Positions 1 through 11,930 of a stretch of 19,976 bases of DNA are shown in pieces. This DNA comes from Xylaria sp. FL1777 (taxonomy: Eukaryota; Ascomycota; Sordariomycetes; Xylariales; Xylariaceae). The notes under the pieces are model-generated. The model ran no database searches. It worked only from the letters and a program-made list of their open reading frames with translations, and had not been told where the DNA came from. The stretch covers positions 1 to 19,976 of the forward strand of contig MU400938.1 of NCBI GenBank assembly GCA_022578965.1, written 5' to 3'. The position numbers were made by a program, and so were the translations under genes. Positions within the stretch are counted from its first letter, which is position 1; the number at the start of each line of letters is the position of its first letter.

Positions 1-97
1 ATAAATAAAATAAATAAAATAAATAAAATAAATAAAATAAATAAAATAAATAAAATAAATAAAATAAATAAAATAAATAAAATAAATAAAATAAATA
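1..97. repeat. 9-bp minisatellite, unit TAAATAAAA
   Basis: About ten and a half uninterrupted copies of the 9-bp unit TAAATAAAA run from the first base of the window, so the array probably continues upstream. The copies I read are identical and contain no C or G. The array ends where direct-repeat copy A begins. There is no coding potential because TAA falls in the frames. Simple-sequence slippage is the likely origin. Confidence 0.95.
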
Positions 98-450
98 TAT
101 AATATAATTAAATAAGTTTTAAATATAAAAAAGCTTAATTATTATAATATAATTAAAAAATAAATTAAGTTATAAATAATTATAAAAACATAAAAATAAA
201 AGCTTTTAAATATAAAGCAAAAATAATTAAATATTAATATTAGCTTTTTTTTAAGCTAAAAAAAATTTATTATAATTATAAAATAAAAATTAAAAAATTT
301 ATTATAAAGTCATTTATTATTTATAGTTTTAAAAAAGTTATTTATTATAAGTTTATATTTATAAACTTTAAAATAAAGCATATTATAATAAAATATTAAA
401 AATAATAATATAAAATTATAAATATAAAACTATAAAAATTAAAAAGTATA
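95..450 (+). repeat. Direct repeat copy A (more decayed copy)
   Basis: This stretch aligns without gaps to 1939-2295 at a constant offset of 1,844 bases. I checked the offset at 116/1960, 202/2046, 256/2100, 266/2110 and 446/2290. Nearly all differences are transitions, and this copy almost always has the A or T: for example AGCT against GGCC near 201/2045, AATATA against AACGTA, and AATT against GGTT. Only about five differences are transversions. Two copies in the same orientation with C-to-T decay are what RIP-type mutation leaves in a duplicated sequence. They could be the LTRs of a short non-autonomous LTR element or a segmental duplication. No clear TG...CA ends or target duplication survive. 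Confidence 0.9.
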
Positions 451-1938
451 TTGTTATAATTAATTAAATAATATAATAACTAATATATTAATACTATAAA
501 TAAAGATTTTAAGCTAAAAAAAAAAAAAGAAGAAAAAAAAGCTTAAAAGTTAAAATAAAATATATAAAGCTTATTATAAGTGCTAATTTATTAATATTAC
601 TATAAATAGTTTAAGCTTTAATTTTAATAGTTTATATATTAATTATATTAGCTTATATATAAATTATTACATTATTTTTTATTAAAACTAAAAATATAAC
701 TTTAGTTTTATTTAAAATTAAGTATATTATTAAATTTATTAATTAATAATGCTTATTTTAGTTATTTTATTATTATTATAGTAGTTTTTTATAAATTTGT
801 TTAATATTACTGCTTTTATTTATTATTATAGTTTTAATAATAATTTAAGCGCTTTTAAATATTGTTTATAAAACTTTTAAAGCTTTATTAAAGCGTTTTT
901 AAAGTTTTTAGTTAAATATTATATATTATTTAAGTTATATTTTTTTTAAAAAACTTAGTATTATAATTAGCAGTTTTTATTATATAGTTTTAATTTTTTA
1001 ATAAGTTTTACTTTAAATTTAAGTTTTTTATTAATTTTTTAAGCAGTAATAATACTTAAACTTATTAAAGTAATAAATTATTAGCTGCTTTTTTTAGCTA
1101 ATTAACATAAAATAAGTTCTTTATTTTATATAACTTTAAAAAATCTAATATATAGCTATGTTTTTACTTTTTTATCATTTAAAAAAGTTTTATAAACTAT
1201 AAATCTAGCTTTATAATTAAAACTTATATAATAAATCTTTTTTTAATAAAAATACTATGTTTTTTTTTTTTAAGTTTATAAGTTATTTTTTTTTATTACT
1301 TTAGATTTTTTGCTTTTTTTAAGCTTTTAAAGCTGCTTTATATATTATTTATTATACTTTATACGTTTATTTAACAAGTTTTAATGCTTTATGTTTAAGT
1401 TTAATTATTAGTTTTAAGTTTATTAGTTTTATTAATAATAAATTATAAAGTTTAACTTTTATAGTTATTTTTAATAATGCTATATTAATAAATAAATATT
1501 ATAAAACATTATATATAAAGTTTAATACTAATAAATAATTATTTTAGTTATTTTAATACTTATTAATATAAAATTTTATTTATTAGTTTAATTTTTAATT
1601 AATAAACTTAATAGCGTTTTATGTTTAAAAATATAATGCGTTTTTATAATAATGTTTAGTTTTTATAAGCTTATTAATTTTAGCTATAAAAGCTAAAATA
1701 AATAGCTTTATATTATTAAATATTTAAACGTTTAATATTTTTAAAAAACAATAAGCTATTTTATAATATTTAATTATTATATTTTTGCTTTTATTAGTTT
1801 TTTATTTTAGTATTATAATAATAAGCTTATTAAACTTATTAATAAATATTTATATATAATTATATTTATACTTATAATATATTAAAAAAGCAAATAAATG
1901 TTTAATTAAGCTACTAATTATTGCATAATTTAAAAAAA
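451..1938. other. AT-rich spacer between the two direct repeats; no gene seen
   Basis: This is T-rich on the plus strand from about 640 to 1900, with stops in every frame. If the flanking repeats are LTRs this would be the internal region, but at about 1.5 kb it is too short for a complete gag-pol and no protein motif is legible. Remaining G and C sit mainly in GC, AC/GT and CT/AG dinucleotides. Confidence 0.6.
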
Positions 1939-2295
1939 GCATATAAAATAGCTAAATAAGTTTTAAATATAAAAAAGCTTAGTTATTATAACGTAGCTAA
2001 AGAATTAATTAAGTTATAAATAGCTACAAAAATATAAAAATAAAGGCCTTTAAATATAAAGCAAAAATAGTTAAGCATTAATACTAGTTTTTTTTTAAGC
2101 TAAAAAAGGTTTATTATAATTATAAAGTAAAAGCTAAAGCATTTATTATAAAGCTATTTGTTATTTATAATATTAAAAAAGCTACTTATTATAAGTTTAC
2201 GTTTATAAACTTTAAAGTAAAGCATAATATAATAAAATATTAAAAATAATAGCATAAAATTATAAACATAAAACTATAAAAGTTAAAAAGCATAT
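1939..2295 (+). repeat. Direct repeat copy B (less decayed copy)
   Basis: This is the second copy of the repeat at 95-450, in the same orientation with no indels over about 355 bp. It keeps more G and C than copy A, with sites such as GGCC at 2045-2048, an ACGT near the start and AGCT at several places, so it is closer to the ancestral sequence. The similarity fades just before 1939 and just after about 2295. It is not coding: stops are frequent in all frames. Confidence 0.9.
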
Positions 2296-5071
2296 ATTAT
2301 AAAAAAATAAAGCAATTAAGCAACTTTATTAAGCATTAAACACTAAAATTTTATTAAAACTTTTAGCTATTAAATATATAATAATATTAACTTTTAAAAA
2401 TTATATAAATACTTTTTAATTAGCTTATTTATATAAAACTTTTAGCTTTTTTATTTACTGCAGCTTTTTTTGCTTTTTTAATTGTAATTTAAAGTTATAT
2501 ATTAGCTATAAATATAGCTTAAATATTTTTATTAGTATAAAAATAATACGTAATTATATAAGCTTTAATAAATAATTAAAGTTTTTTATTAACTTTTTTA
2601 AGCTAAAAAATTATTAGTAGTATTTAAAATTAAAAGAACTTTAATTATTAAAATAAACATAAAATAAAGCTTAAAAACATATAAATATTAATATAGTTAA
2701 AAGTACTTATAAAATTATAACTGTTATTTTTAGCGCTTATTTTGCTTTTTTTGCATTATAAGCACTTAATAAATTTGCTAATAATATTATAAGCATAAAA
2801 GTTATTAATGTTTTTATATAATTAATATAAAAAAAACAGCAATAAAAAATATAACGTAGTTTATATATAAGTTGCTTATTTAAGCAAGTTGCTTACTTTT
2901 TTACTTAATGTATATACTATGTTTTTATTACGTAATAACTTAACAATAAAACAATGTTTAAATTAAACTAAAAAGCTAGAATTGTTTTTACTTTTAAAGC
3001 TATATAATTATTTAAAAAAATGTTAGTTTAACGTGCTTTTAAAATCTATAAAATTCTTTGTTTAATACTACGTAGCAAAATAAACAAACAAACTATTAAA
3101 GCTAAAACACGCACTAATAATTATAATTTTAATTTAATTAAAAAAAAAGTGCTTTTTAATTATGTTTTTAACTTAAATAATTAAAAATATGCTTTTAGCT
3201 ATAATTTTATAAAAAATATAGCTAATTTGCTTTAAAAGTTATATAGCACTATTATTATTAGCAAGCTATAAGCAAATAACTTTATTAAGCGCTATTTAAA
3301 GCTTAAAACATGTTATATGCATTAATATAATTATTAAAAAGCTTTATGCAAAAATTTTACTATAATAAACGCGTAGTTTAAGCGTTATACGCATATAAAA
3401 ACGCAATATAACATTAATAATAACAATATATAAAACTTTAATAAAACTAAGTTTATAATAAGCATTATTTTAAAATTAATAGTAATTATATGTGCTAATT
3501 AATATAAAAAATAAAAAGTAGTATAGCTTAGCAATAAAAAATAAGCAATAATAATTAAAACAATTAATTTAGCTAATATATTTATTTTGCTATTTATTAT
3601 TTTTTAAAGCGCATATTACTTTTAATATTAATATAAAAATATTAACTTTTTATATAACTAAGTATTAAATATTAGTTTTAATAAATAAATTAATAATATT
3701 ATTATATTAAAATAAATAAAACATTTTTATAATTTTATTAAGTTGTTATTAAAAAGCAAATATTAAATATTAGTATTAAACTAGCATAAAAATTACGTTT
3801 TAGCTAAATTTAAGCAATATTGCAAAAATAACTAAATTATAACTATTATATTGCTTTTATATTTATTATATTTAATTTAGCTATTTAATGTTAAGCTTTA
3901 TAATATATTAAAGCAAATATATAGTTACTAAATATTAAAATTTATTAAGTTATATATTAATTATATTATTAAGGCCAAATTTTTTATTACGTTTAAAAAA
4001 GCATATTTAGCTACTTTTATAAAATTAAACATTTAAAAAAAATTTAAAAAGTTAAAATTAATCTTTTTTAACTTTTAAATAATAATTTTAAAGCTAAATA
4101 TAAAAGTATAAACATTATTACTAAAATTAAAAGCTTTTAAACTTTTTATATTTTAAGTTGCTTAAACGCTAAAAACTTTAATAAAAGCAATCGTACAATT
4201 AATTTTAATTAAAAAGCAAATTTTTAACTATTAAAAAAGCTTTTTAATTAAAATTAATATAATAGTTAACTAGCTAACAAAAGTAAATCAAATATTAGCG
4301 TATTAATTTATTTTTATTAACAAAAAGAACTATATTTTTTAAAAAGCAAATAAAGTACTTAGCAAGTGCTAAAAAAAGAAAAAAAAGCGCTTATAAAATA
4401 AAAAAAGTTTAATTGTAAAGAATGCTATAAACTAAATTTCCTAAAAGAATATAAAAGCGCTAATATAGTTAAAAAAGTTAAAAAATCGTAATAGTAATAA
4501 ATAAAGTATGCTATATTAACGCTAATATAAATAATGTAACAATATTAGCTATAATGCAAAAACTTATAAAAAAAATATAAATTTAACTATAAATTTAAAA
4601 TTTAATTAGTTTTTAATAAAATCTTTTATAGTTATAAAGTTATTAATAATTAAACTTATTATTATAATAAAAAATAAGCAATTTGCTTAAATAAATAACT
4701 TATATATAAACTATATTATAATATATTATTATAATATAAATAATATAATAATAATATAGCTTAAATATTTTAGCATGTTTAATAAATATAAATTTTAAAG
4801 CTATTAATAATACTTTAATATAAAGTACTAAAATATTTACTTTTATTTTAAAAATTAGCGTTATAATAAAAAAGCATAATAATAAACAGTTATAAAAACT
4901 TAAACTATATAATAGTAAGCTATTAATTATTTTATTTAATATTATAAATTTAATAATTAATAAAAACTACAGTAAAATAACTTATAACTTTAAATATATA
5001 AGCTTAATATTAATTAGCATATATATTTAAATTAAGCTAATTATAAATATATATTATAAAAAGTATAACAG
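2296..5071. other. AT-rich relic DNA; no gene seen
   Basis: About 2.8 kb with no open frame of useful length. TpC and GpA are almost absent: in 2701-3000 I find about one, against roughly thirty ApC plus GpT. Slightly GC-richer stretches such as 3360-3410, with GCG and ACGC words, suggest a once ordinary sequence that has been heavily mutated. I could not identify an ancestor. Confidence 0.6.
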
Positions 5072-5081
5072 TTATAATAAA
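5072..5081 (+). repeat. Left target-site duplication of the 3.56-kb element
   Basis: TTATAATAAA lies directly before the left terminus GCAATTG. The same ten bases follow the right terminus at 8646-8655 in the same orientation. Because the DNA is AT-rich, the exact duplication length is uncertain; a shorter ATAATA reading with termini AAGCAATTG is also possible. Confidence 0.65.
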
Positions 5082-5166
5082 GCAATTGTTACATTAGTAT
5101 AAAGAATTGCTATATTAGTATAACTTTATATAAGCATGACTTTTTTTGGCTTTTTATTAGCCTAAA
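5082..5166 (+). repeat. Left terminal inverted repeat
   Basis: It starts GCAATTGTTACATTAG and then repeats the motif as AATTGCTATATTAG about 22 bp later. It continues through TATAACTTTATATAAGCAT to a small hairpin, GGCT...AGCC, at about 5149-5163. Against the reverse complement of 8560-8645 there are about fifteen differences, nearly all transitions except in the last 15 bp. Confidence 0.85.
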
Positions 5167-8100
5167 AAAAAATTGTTAATAAACCTAAGTATTGCTTTTT
5201 TATACTATTTTATATAGCTGTTATACTTATTATATTACATTTGTTACACTATTTAAGAAATTTTAACGTTTAATGTTTTATTACGTGTTACTATAGCTTT
5301 ACGATTTAAATAAAGCTACGCTTATGCTTTTACTTTTAATAATTTTTATTATTGTTAAAAACGCTAGCAAACTAACTACGTTACAAAGTTGTTAAGCCGC
5401 TTTAGCTAAAATATAATTTTTAATACTTTTGTTTAGTTATACTGCTTATATTTCTTTAGTAATAATAACCTTTTTTTAAGCTTGTTTGCTTTTATTAATA
5501 ATAGTTGTTTTAGTATGTTTGCTTTTTATAGCGTTAGTAATACTAATGCTTTTAAAAATATTTTTGCTGCTTACTTTTAAACCTTTTTAACTATTTTTTG
5601 CTTTTATAAAATATAAGGCTTTTGTAAGTTACTATAAAAAATGCAAAGTAATAACGCGATTTATTTAAATTAAACTAACGCTAATAGTACTAGCTTTTTT
5701 TAGCTTGTATAAACGTTAATTCTTAAGCTAAAAGCTAACTTTAATTCTTTTTTTAAAGCAGCTTAACTGTTTTAATTCTTTTTAAGCTTAAGCTTTTTAA
5801 TTACTAGCTAAGCTAAATTTAAAACTGCTTTTAATATTATTTGCAGCGTAATTAGTTAAAATTGTTAGCTTACTACTTAACTACTTTAGTTATATAAACA
5901 AGTATAAAAATAGCGTAAGCAATTTAGCTTTTTATTGCTTTATTTAAACAAATATAAATTATTACTTTTATATTTACCTTTTAATAATATATAATTAATA
6001 TTAAGTTTGTTTTAATTAATGTTATTTTGCTTGTTTAAAAGGTTATTTTATAAGTATACCTTTTTTTAAAATTAGCTAGTACTTTTATTTTAATAACTGT
6101 TTTTAATTTAAGTACTTTGTTTTCTTTAAAATATTTTACTGCTAAGCTTACTAAAATCGTTTTTTTACTAAAATTTATTTTAAATTTACTTATATTAAGC
6201 AAACTATTTTTTAGTAACGATTTATTATTTTAGCATATTAATAACTTTGCTAAATTTAATAGCTTTAATTTAGTTAAAAAGAATAGCTATTTTTATAAAG
6301 AACAAAAAATATGCTTTTTTATTTAATATAATAAATATAGCAAGCCTAAGAAACCTTAAAGTAATAAGATTTATAAATAAAAATTACAAAAATCAGGTTA
6401 TAAATAATCTATAATTACAAAAGCTTAAAAAGAAAGCATATAGTTATTACGTTTCTTTAATAATATAAAGCACTATAAATATAACTATAGCTTAAATTTT
6501 AATCTGTTTGCATATTTTTTGCATTAAAAACTTACTAAGCTAGTAAAAAAAACAGTTTAAGCAACAAGTTATTATATAAAAATCTAAGCGCAAAATATTC
6601 AAAATATAATTAAAAAGCAATATAATAAGTCTGTTTTTATTTAAAAAGACATATATAATACTTAGAACTATATTAACTAAACAAAGCTAAATAGCTATAA
6701 TTTAATTATAGCTTTTATTAAGCTTTTTAATAAGCAGAAAATCTTATATGTTATAAAATAAAATAACAAAAAACTTAATTGCTTAATTAGCTTTATGTAA
6801 ACATTTTTATATTATATAAAAATATAAAAGCAATTTTCTAAGGTTATTAGTTTTAATAATACATATAATACAAACTGCTTTAAGCTTTTTTTATTTTAAG
6901 CAATTAGCTAAACATGCTTAAGCATAGTTTTTAATGCAGCGTTTAGCTTAATTAACAACAAAAAGCAAAAAAGTTTTTAGTTTTTTGCTAAAAATATCCG
7001 TTAAATTTTAAATAAAACATTTATATAAAAGCCTAAAGTTATTATTACTAATTATAATAAGTTAATAAAGGCAGTATTAAACAACTAGTTTTTTTTAGCA
7101 TAGTAATAACTTTATATTTACTATATTAATTCGAATGTTTTATTAAAAGCCAAGCAAAAATAAGTAAGCAGCTATAATAAAAGCAGTAGTTCTTTTAGCA
7201 ATAATAGCAAAAATGTAAACTTTTTTACTTAAGGCTAAATTAAGCTAAATTTTACTAATAAATAGCTGCTTAATGCTAAGTGCTTTAATAATAATAAAGT
7301 TTTTTATAGCTACTAAAATATTTTAATAATGTAAAAAAAAGTACTATTTGCTAAAACTAAAGCAAAATATAAATAAGCGTAAGCTAAGCTTTATTAAAAG
7401 TTTAATAACTAGCGCTTAATATTACAATATTTTTACAAAACATAAATGCTTTTAAGATTTTAATAAGCACGTTGCTATATTTGCTAATATTATAACTTTA
7501 GTATTTAAGTTATTTCTAAAACAAAAGCAAGCAATAATAATATAAAAAGTTATTTTTTAAATAATATAAGCAATTTATATTATTTTATAAAAGCAATGCA
7601 AAAAATAATAACTAATTAAAAGTATAACTTTACTTAAGCTTATGCTTAAAATAAAGTTTTATTATAGCATATTTATTTATTAGCTATAAAAAATTATTTA
7701 AGCAAGCTTTAAATAGTTATATTATTAAAAAGCTTAGCATTATTTAATAAGCAGTATAGTATTGTTTAAATGTTTATATTAAGCAAGCAAAACCTATTTT
7801 TAATTAATATAAAACATTACATAAATAATTATATAGTTTTTATTAAGCTTAAAATTTTTTGTTATTACAAAGTTTATTTAAAACTAAGCTTTTTTATTTT
7901 GTTTATTAAGCTAAATGTTTACTTTTGTTAGCAACTATGTAGATCTTTAGCTAAAAATCTATACTAACGTATTTATAACCTAAAGGTTGCTAATTTATTT
8001 TATAGTTAGCTAAAAAACATAGCATAAAACATACTACTACATTTTATAATTAAAGCTAACGTACTTATAGCAAGCTAGTTTATAAAGCAAAAGTAAAGTT

Positions 8101-8559
8101 AGCTATAAAAAAGTTAAAATAAATTGTTTTTAGCTAAAGTAAAGCAAACTTTTATACAAAATAACAGTGCTAAAATAAATAAAAGCGCTTTGTTTTTTTA
8201 ACGCTAAATATATAGTTAAACTACTGCATTAAGTACTAAAAAGTTAACAAGTAATAAGTTTAAAAAATAACAATTATAGCTTAATATTTAAAAGCAAAAA
8301 AGTTAATAAAAATTAAAGTAACTATAAATATTGCAGCAATATATTTACTTTATATTTAATTTTTTAATATATGCTTAAATTAATTGTGCTATTAAAAAGT
8401 TTTACTATTTAATAAAGTTTTATTTTAAATGCTATATAATGCACTAAAAAAGTAAAAAAAATAATCTTTACATAAAATAAAAATGTGTTAACTTAATTAG
8501 CTAAAAAAGTAAATATAGTAAAGTAAATAAAGCTAAAAGTTACTTTTAGCAAGCCTTAA
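5167..8559. other. Interior of the 3.56-kb element; no readable gene
   Basis: This 3.4-kb interior presumably held the transposase gene, but every frame is broken by many stops and I recognise no catalytic motif. It has slightly more G+C than the surrounding DNA, for example around 5330-5400 and 7920-8060, which suggests it was mutated for less time or started GC-richer. A passage at 8091-8145 reads vaguely like a mutated YKA-rich peptide, but it is too weak to use. Confidence 0.6.
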
Positions 8560-8645
8560 TTTTAGCTAATAAAATTGCTAGAAAAAGTTATGCTTATGTA
8601 AAGTTATACTAGTGTAGCAATTTTTTATGCTAGTATAGCAATTGC
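8560..8645 (-). repeat. Right terminal inverted repeat
   Basis: Read on the minus strand it begins GCAATTGCTATACTAGC, with a second motif copy TTGCTACACTAG 23 bp in. It then matches the left arm through TATAACTTTACATAAGCAT. It keeps more C and G than the left arm, so its motif copies are closer to the ancestral TIR. Confidence 0.85.
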
Positions 8646-8655
8646 TTATAATAAA
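8646..8655 (+). repeat. Right target-site duplication of the 3.56-kb element
   Basis: TTATAATAAA directly follows the terminal CAATTGC and equals 5072-5081. With the TIRs it marks the insertion boundaries. Confidence 0.65.
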
Positions 8656-9011
8656 GTAAATTTTTATATAATTATAACATATTAATAATTAATTATATTA
8701 TAAACTAAGCATTTTAATATATTAAAACAAACATAAACTAAGCATATAATAATAATAATAATAAAAATAATAAAATTAATAGTTAAAAAAAAAAATTAAT
8801 ATAAATAACTATATAAAGTGGTTTATTATTTATTATTACTTTATATTACTTAATATATAAGTTATGTTTGCTTAATAAACTTATTATAAAAAGTATAAAA
8901 ATAGCTTAAAAAATAAATATATAAATAATAAATTAAAAAATAATAAATAATTAACTTTATTTATAACTTAGTTATAATTTAGTTATAAAAAAGCTAAAAT
9001 AATAAAAAGCT
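8656..9011. other. A-rich AT DNA; nothing recognisable
   Basis: A-rich sequence with a short (ATA) run near 8747-8765 and the phrase ATAAACTAAGCAT occurring twice between about 8701 and 8742. There is no open frame or RNA gene. Confidence 0.6.
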
Positions 9012-9041
9012 AGCAATAATATTAAAGCAAGCAAACTATAA
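9012..9041 (+). repeat. 30-bp direct repeat, copy 1
   Basis: It begins AGCAATAATATTAAAGCAAG and continues GCAAACTATAA. It matches 9154-9183 with two transition differences (A/G and T/C), an offset of 142 bp. A-rich tracts after both copies are loosely similar, so this may be the remnant of a 142-bp tandem duplication. Confidence 0.75.
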
Positions 9042-9153
9042 TATATTAACAATATAATAAAAAAAAGTTTAAAAAAAAACTAAAGAAAAAAAGTAATACA
9101 TTTAGCTAAATAAATGCTAAAACTAAAAGAATTGCTATAAATAGCATAAAATA

Positions 9154-9183
9154 AGCAGTAATACTAAAGCAAGCAAACTATAA
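9154..9183 (+). repeat. 30-bp direct repeat, copy 2
   Basis: This is the second copy of the element at 9012-9041. It reads AGCAGTAATACTAAAGCAAG and then GCAAACTATAA, and is followed by an A-rich tract. It is the less mutated copy, with G and C at the two differing sites. Confidence 0.75.
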
Positions 9184-11930
9184 AGCAAAAAAAAATACAA
9201 AAGAAAAAAAACTACGAAATAACTATATAAAAGTGCATATATTTAATTAATAGCATAATATAAATAAGCAAATAACTTAAAAGCAAAAAAATAAAAAGCA
9301 AAACACTTAATAAAATTATAGCAAAACTAGTATAACTTAAAAATAAATATAAAATGTTTTTATTTAGCTATTAAAAAAAAAGTAAGCTATTTATAGCTTG
9401 CTTTTAATTAAAAAGCATAATTTTTACTTATATATATAAAAAATAAAAACTAGTATAACTAATAAGCTATTAACTTAAATAATATAATATATATAATTAT
9501 ATTTATGTTTATTTTTTAATATTATTTTATTATTAATTATTATATGTTTTTATACTACTATTAATATTAATAATAAATATAGTAAACTAAAGGTTTTATT
9601 TTAAAGTTATTTGTTATAATAGCACTTATAATAATTATAAATATATTTTTATATATTTTGCTTAAGCATTAATTAATTAAAGTTTTATTTTAAAGCTTTA
9701 ATTATTTTGTTTTATTTAAAATATGTAAAAACTTTTAATATATAAGCTTTATAAATTAATATAATATATAACATTATATTACTATTAATAATAGTTTTAA
9801 ATATTATTAATTAATTATTATTTAAGCTTATATTTTAATATATGTTTTTTAATTTAATTAAGTTTATTAAGTTAGCTTTTTATAGCGCTATTATTTTAAC
9901 TTATATAATAGCTATAAGTTTTTTGATTTTTTTTAGTAAAATTATTATTAAAGTATATTTTTTAGCTTTTTTAGCTTTAATAGTAGTAAATTTAGCTGTT
10001 TTATATAATAGTATATTAATTATTACGTTTTTTTATTTTAGTTTATATTAAAAAATAATAATAAAATTTAATAAAAAGTTTGCTTATTAAACTTATTAAT
10101 TATATAAATAACATTTGTTTACTTAAAAAATATAATAATACTTAATAATTAATAATTATAAAAAATTTATTATTTAGTAATTTAAAGCAATAATGCTTTA
10201 AAGTTTATATTATTGTTAATAGTTCTTAGTTTTAAATAAAGTATGCTTTTTTTAAAGCAGTTATAGTTTTAAAAAAGTATTTTATTAGCTTTTATTTTTA
10301 GTTATTTTATTATTGCTAAATAATATTACTAGTAATATTATAAAAAGCATTTGTTTTTACTTTAATAAGTTATTTAAATTAAAAAAACATTAATATAAAA
10401 GCTTTATATATTAGCTATTTTAAGCGCTTAAATGCTTATTATTATTTAGGTTTTTTTTTTAATAAAGCGTTTTTTTAAATAATTAGTTAAATAGTATAGC
10501 AATATTACTAATATAATAAACAAACATACAAATAAAATTACATAATTTTAAAAAAAACTTAACTATTTTAGTTTTATTTAAGTTTTTAAACTTTTAATTT
10601 ATAATAGTTTTAATTTTAGTAAAGTTTATTTTAATTTTTATTTTAGCTTTTATAACTACGCTTAAATATTTAATAGTAATAATATTAAATTTTAACTTAT
10701 AAATATTATTTTATAAGCTAGCTTAGTTTAAGCAATAAATAATTTTTTTATATTATTTTTAATGCTTTTTTTTAATTTTTAAATATACTAATATATTATT
10801 TATATAAGCATTAATAAACAGGTTTAATAATTCTTATATTTATATATTAATAAAGTTTTGCTATTATATTAGTTTAACTTTAAGTTTAAAAAGTAATATT
10901 TATTATTTAAATATATTTTGCTTTATATAAAATATAATAAAATATTTTAAACTAATTATTATTTAAAAGCAATAAAAAGCTTTTATAATATTAACTTTTA
11001 TAAACTATATAGCTTTTTTATAATTAAACATAGTTTTATTAAAATTAAATATTAATATTAATTTGTTTTTTAAATATTAATTTTTTTATTAATAATTAAT
11101 ATAGAACTTTTATTTATTTAAATAAAACTTAAGCATAAAAAGTATTAATACTACGTTTATATTTATATATAGTTTAATAAAGCTTTATATTAATAGTTTA
11201 TTTATTATTTCTTTTTTTAAAAAAAAGTATTAAATAAATATTTAATAAATAAGTAAGCTAAACTTTATAAAATTACTTTAAAGCTTTAAAATAACGTTAT
11301 GCTTAAGTTTATATAGTAATAATTTATTAGCTTTTTGTTTTAAAAAAAAGCTTTTTAAATAAGCTAATTAAAGAAATATTAAGCTTTGCACTAATTTTAT
11401 ATATTTAAAGTTTTTTTTTTTTTTAAAATAAGATCTTTTTTTTATTAAAGGTTTATTATAATGTTATAGCACTAATAATAGCTATGCTTTTTTAGCGCTA
11501 TAAGTTTAAATAAAACTTTAGTAATATTAGTTAATTTAGCGTTTTATAAGCTAATTTTTTTTATTGTTTATAATTAAAGTTCTTTTTTATTTATTTAGTA
11601 ATTTTAATAATTATTGCTTTATTTTTAGCTGTTTAAATTATAACTATAAGCACTATAAACTAGTTTTTTGTTAATTATTTTAAAATATAATATTTTTTTT
11701 TAATTGCTGCATTTTTTTAGTTTATATTTTATTAAGCAAAAAAGTTAATTTATTAGTTTAATTTAATATATAATTTAACTTTAATTACTAAAAAAAACTT
11801 TGCTAATAAAAGTTAGTTTTTAAGCTATATTAGTTTTTTTTTTTAATAGTTTATTATTATGTTATGCTTTAATAACTAGTAATAACTTATTATAACGTTA
11901 TAATTTATATTAATTAACTATTTATTTGTT
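9184..11930. other. AT-rich relic DNA; no credible gene
   Basis: A-rich to about 9480, then T-rich on the plus strand to the satellite. One 69-codon open frame (9842-10051) occurs. Its peptide is almost entirely F, I, L, Y, V, A and S, as expected from T-rich DNA, and there is no supporting context, so I do not call it. I recognise no RNA gene or repeat family. Remaining G/C are in the same restricted contexts as elsewhere. Confidence 0.6.

Larger units (their letters stand above)
5082..8645. mobile_element. Degraded TIR DNA-transposon relic, 3.56 kb
   Basis: The two ends are inverted copies of about 86 bp (5082-5166 and 8560-8645), and the same 10-bp sequence flanks both sides. The length suits an autonomous DNA transposon whose transposase has been destroyed. 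The interior is riddled with stops and the longest frames are trivial, so the superfamily cannot be read from protein. Each end carries two tandem copies of a 22-23 bp motif around AATTGCTACACTAG, like transposase-binding subterminal repeats. A duplication of about 10 bp together with long TIRs would suit Mutator-like elements, but this is inference. Differences between the arms are mostly C/T and G/A transitions, so decay followed insertion. Confidence 0.8.

Noticed and set aside
8091..8145. Possible mutated Copia-type reverse transcriptase motif (YKA followed by K/L/A-rich residues)
   Set aside because: The match is a few residues, needs several assumed mutations and has no neighbouring RT or integrase motif in register. 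It also sits inside a TIR element rather than between LTRs.
9842..10051. 69-codon plus-strand frame, highly hydrophobic
   Set aside because: The peptide is what T-rich codons give. There is no family resemblance, supporting neighbour or start context, and it lies within DNA that is mutated throughout.
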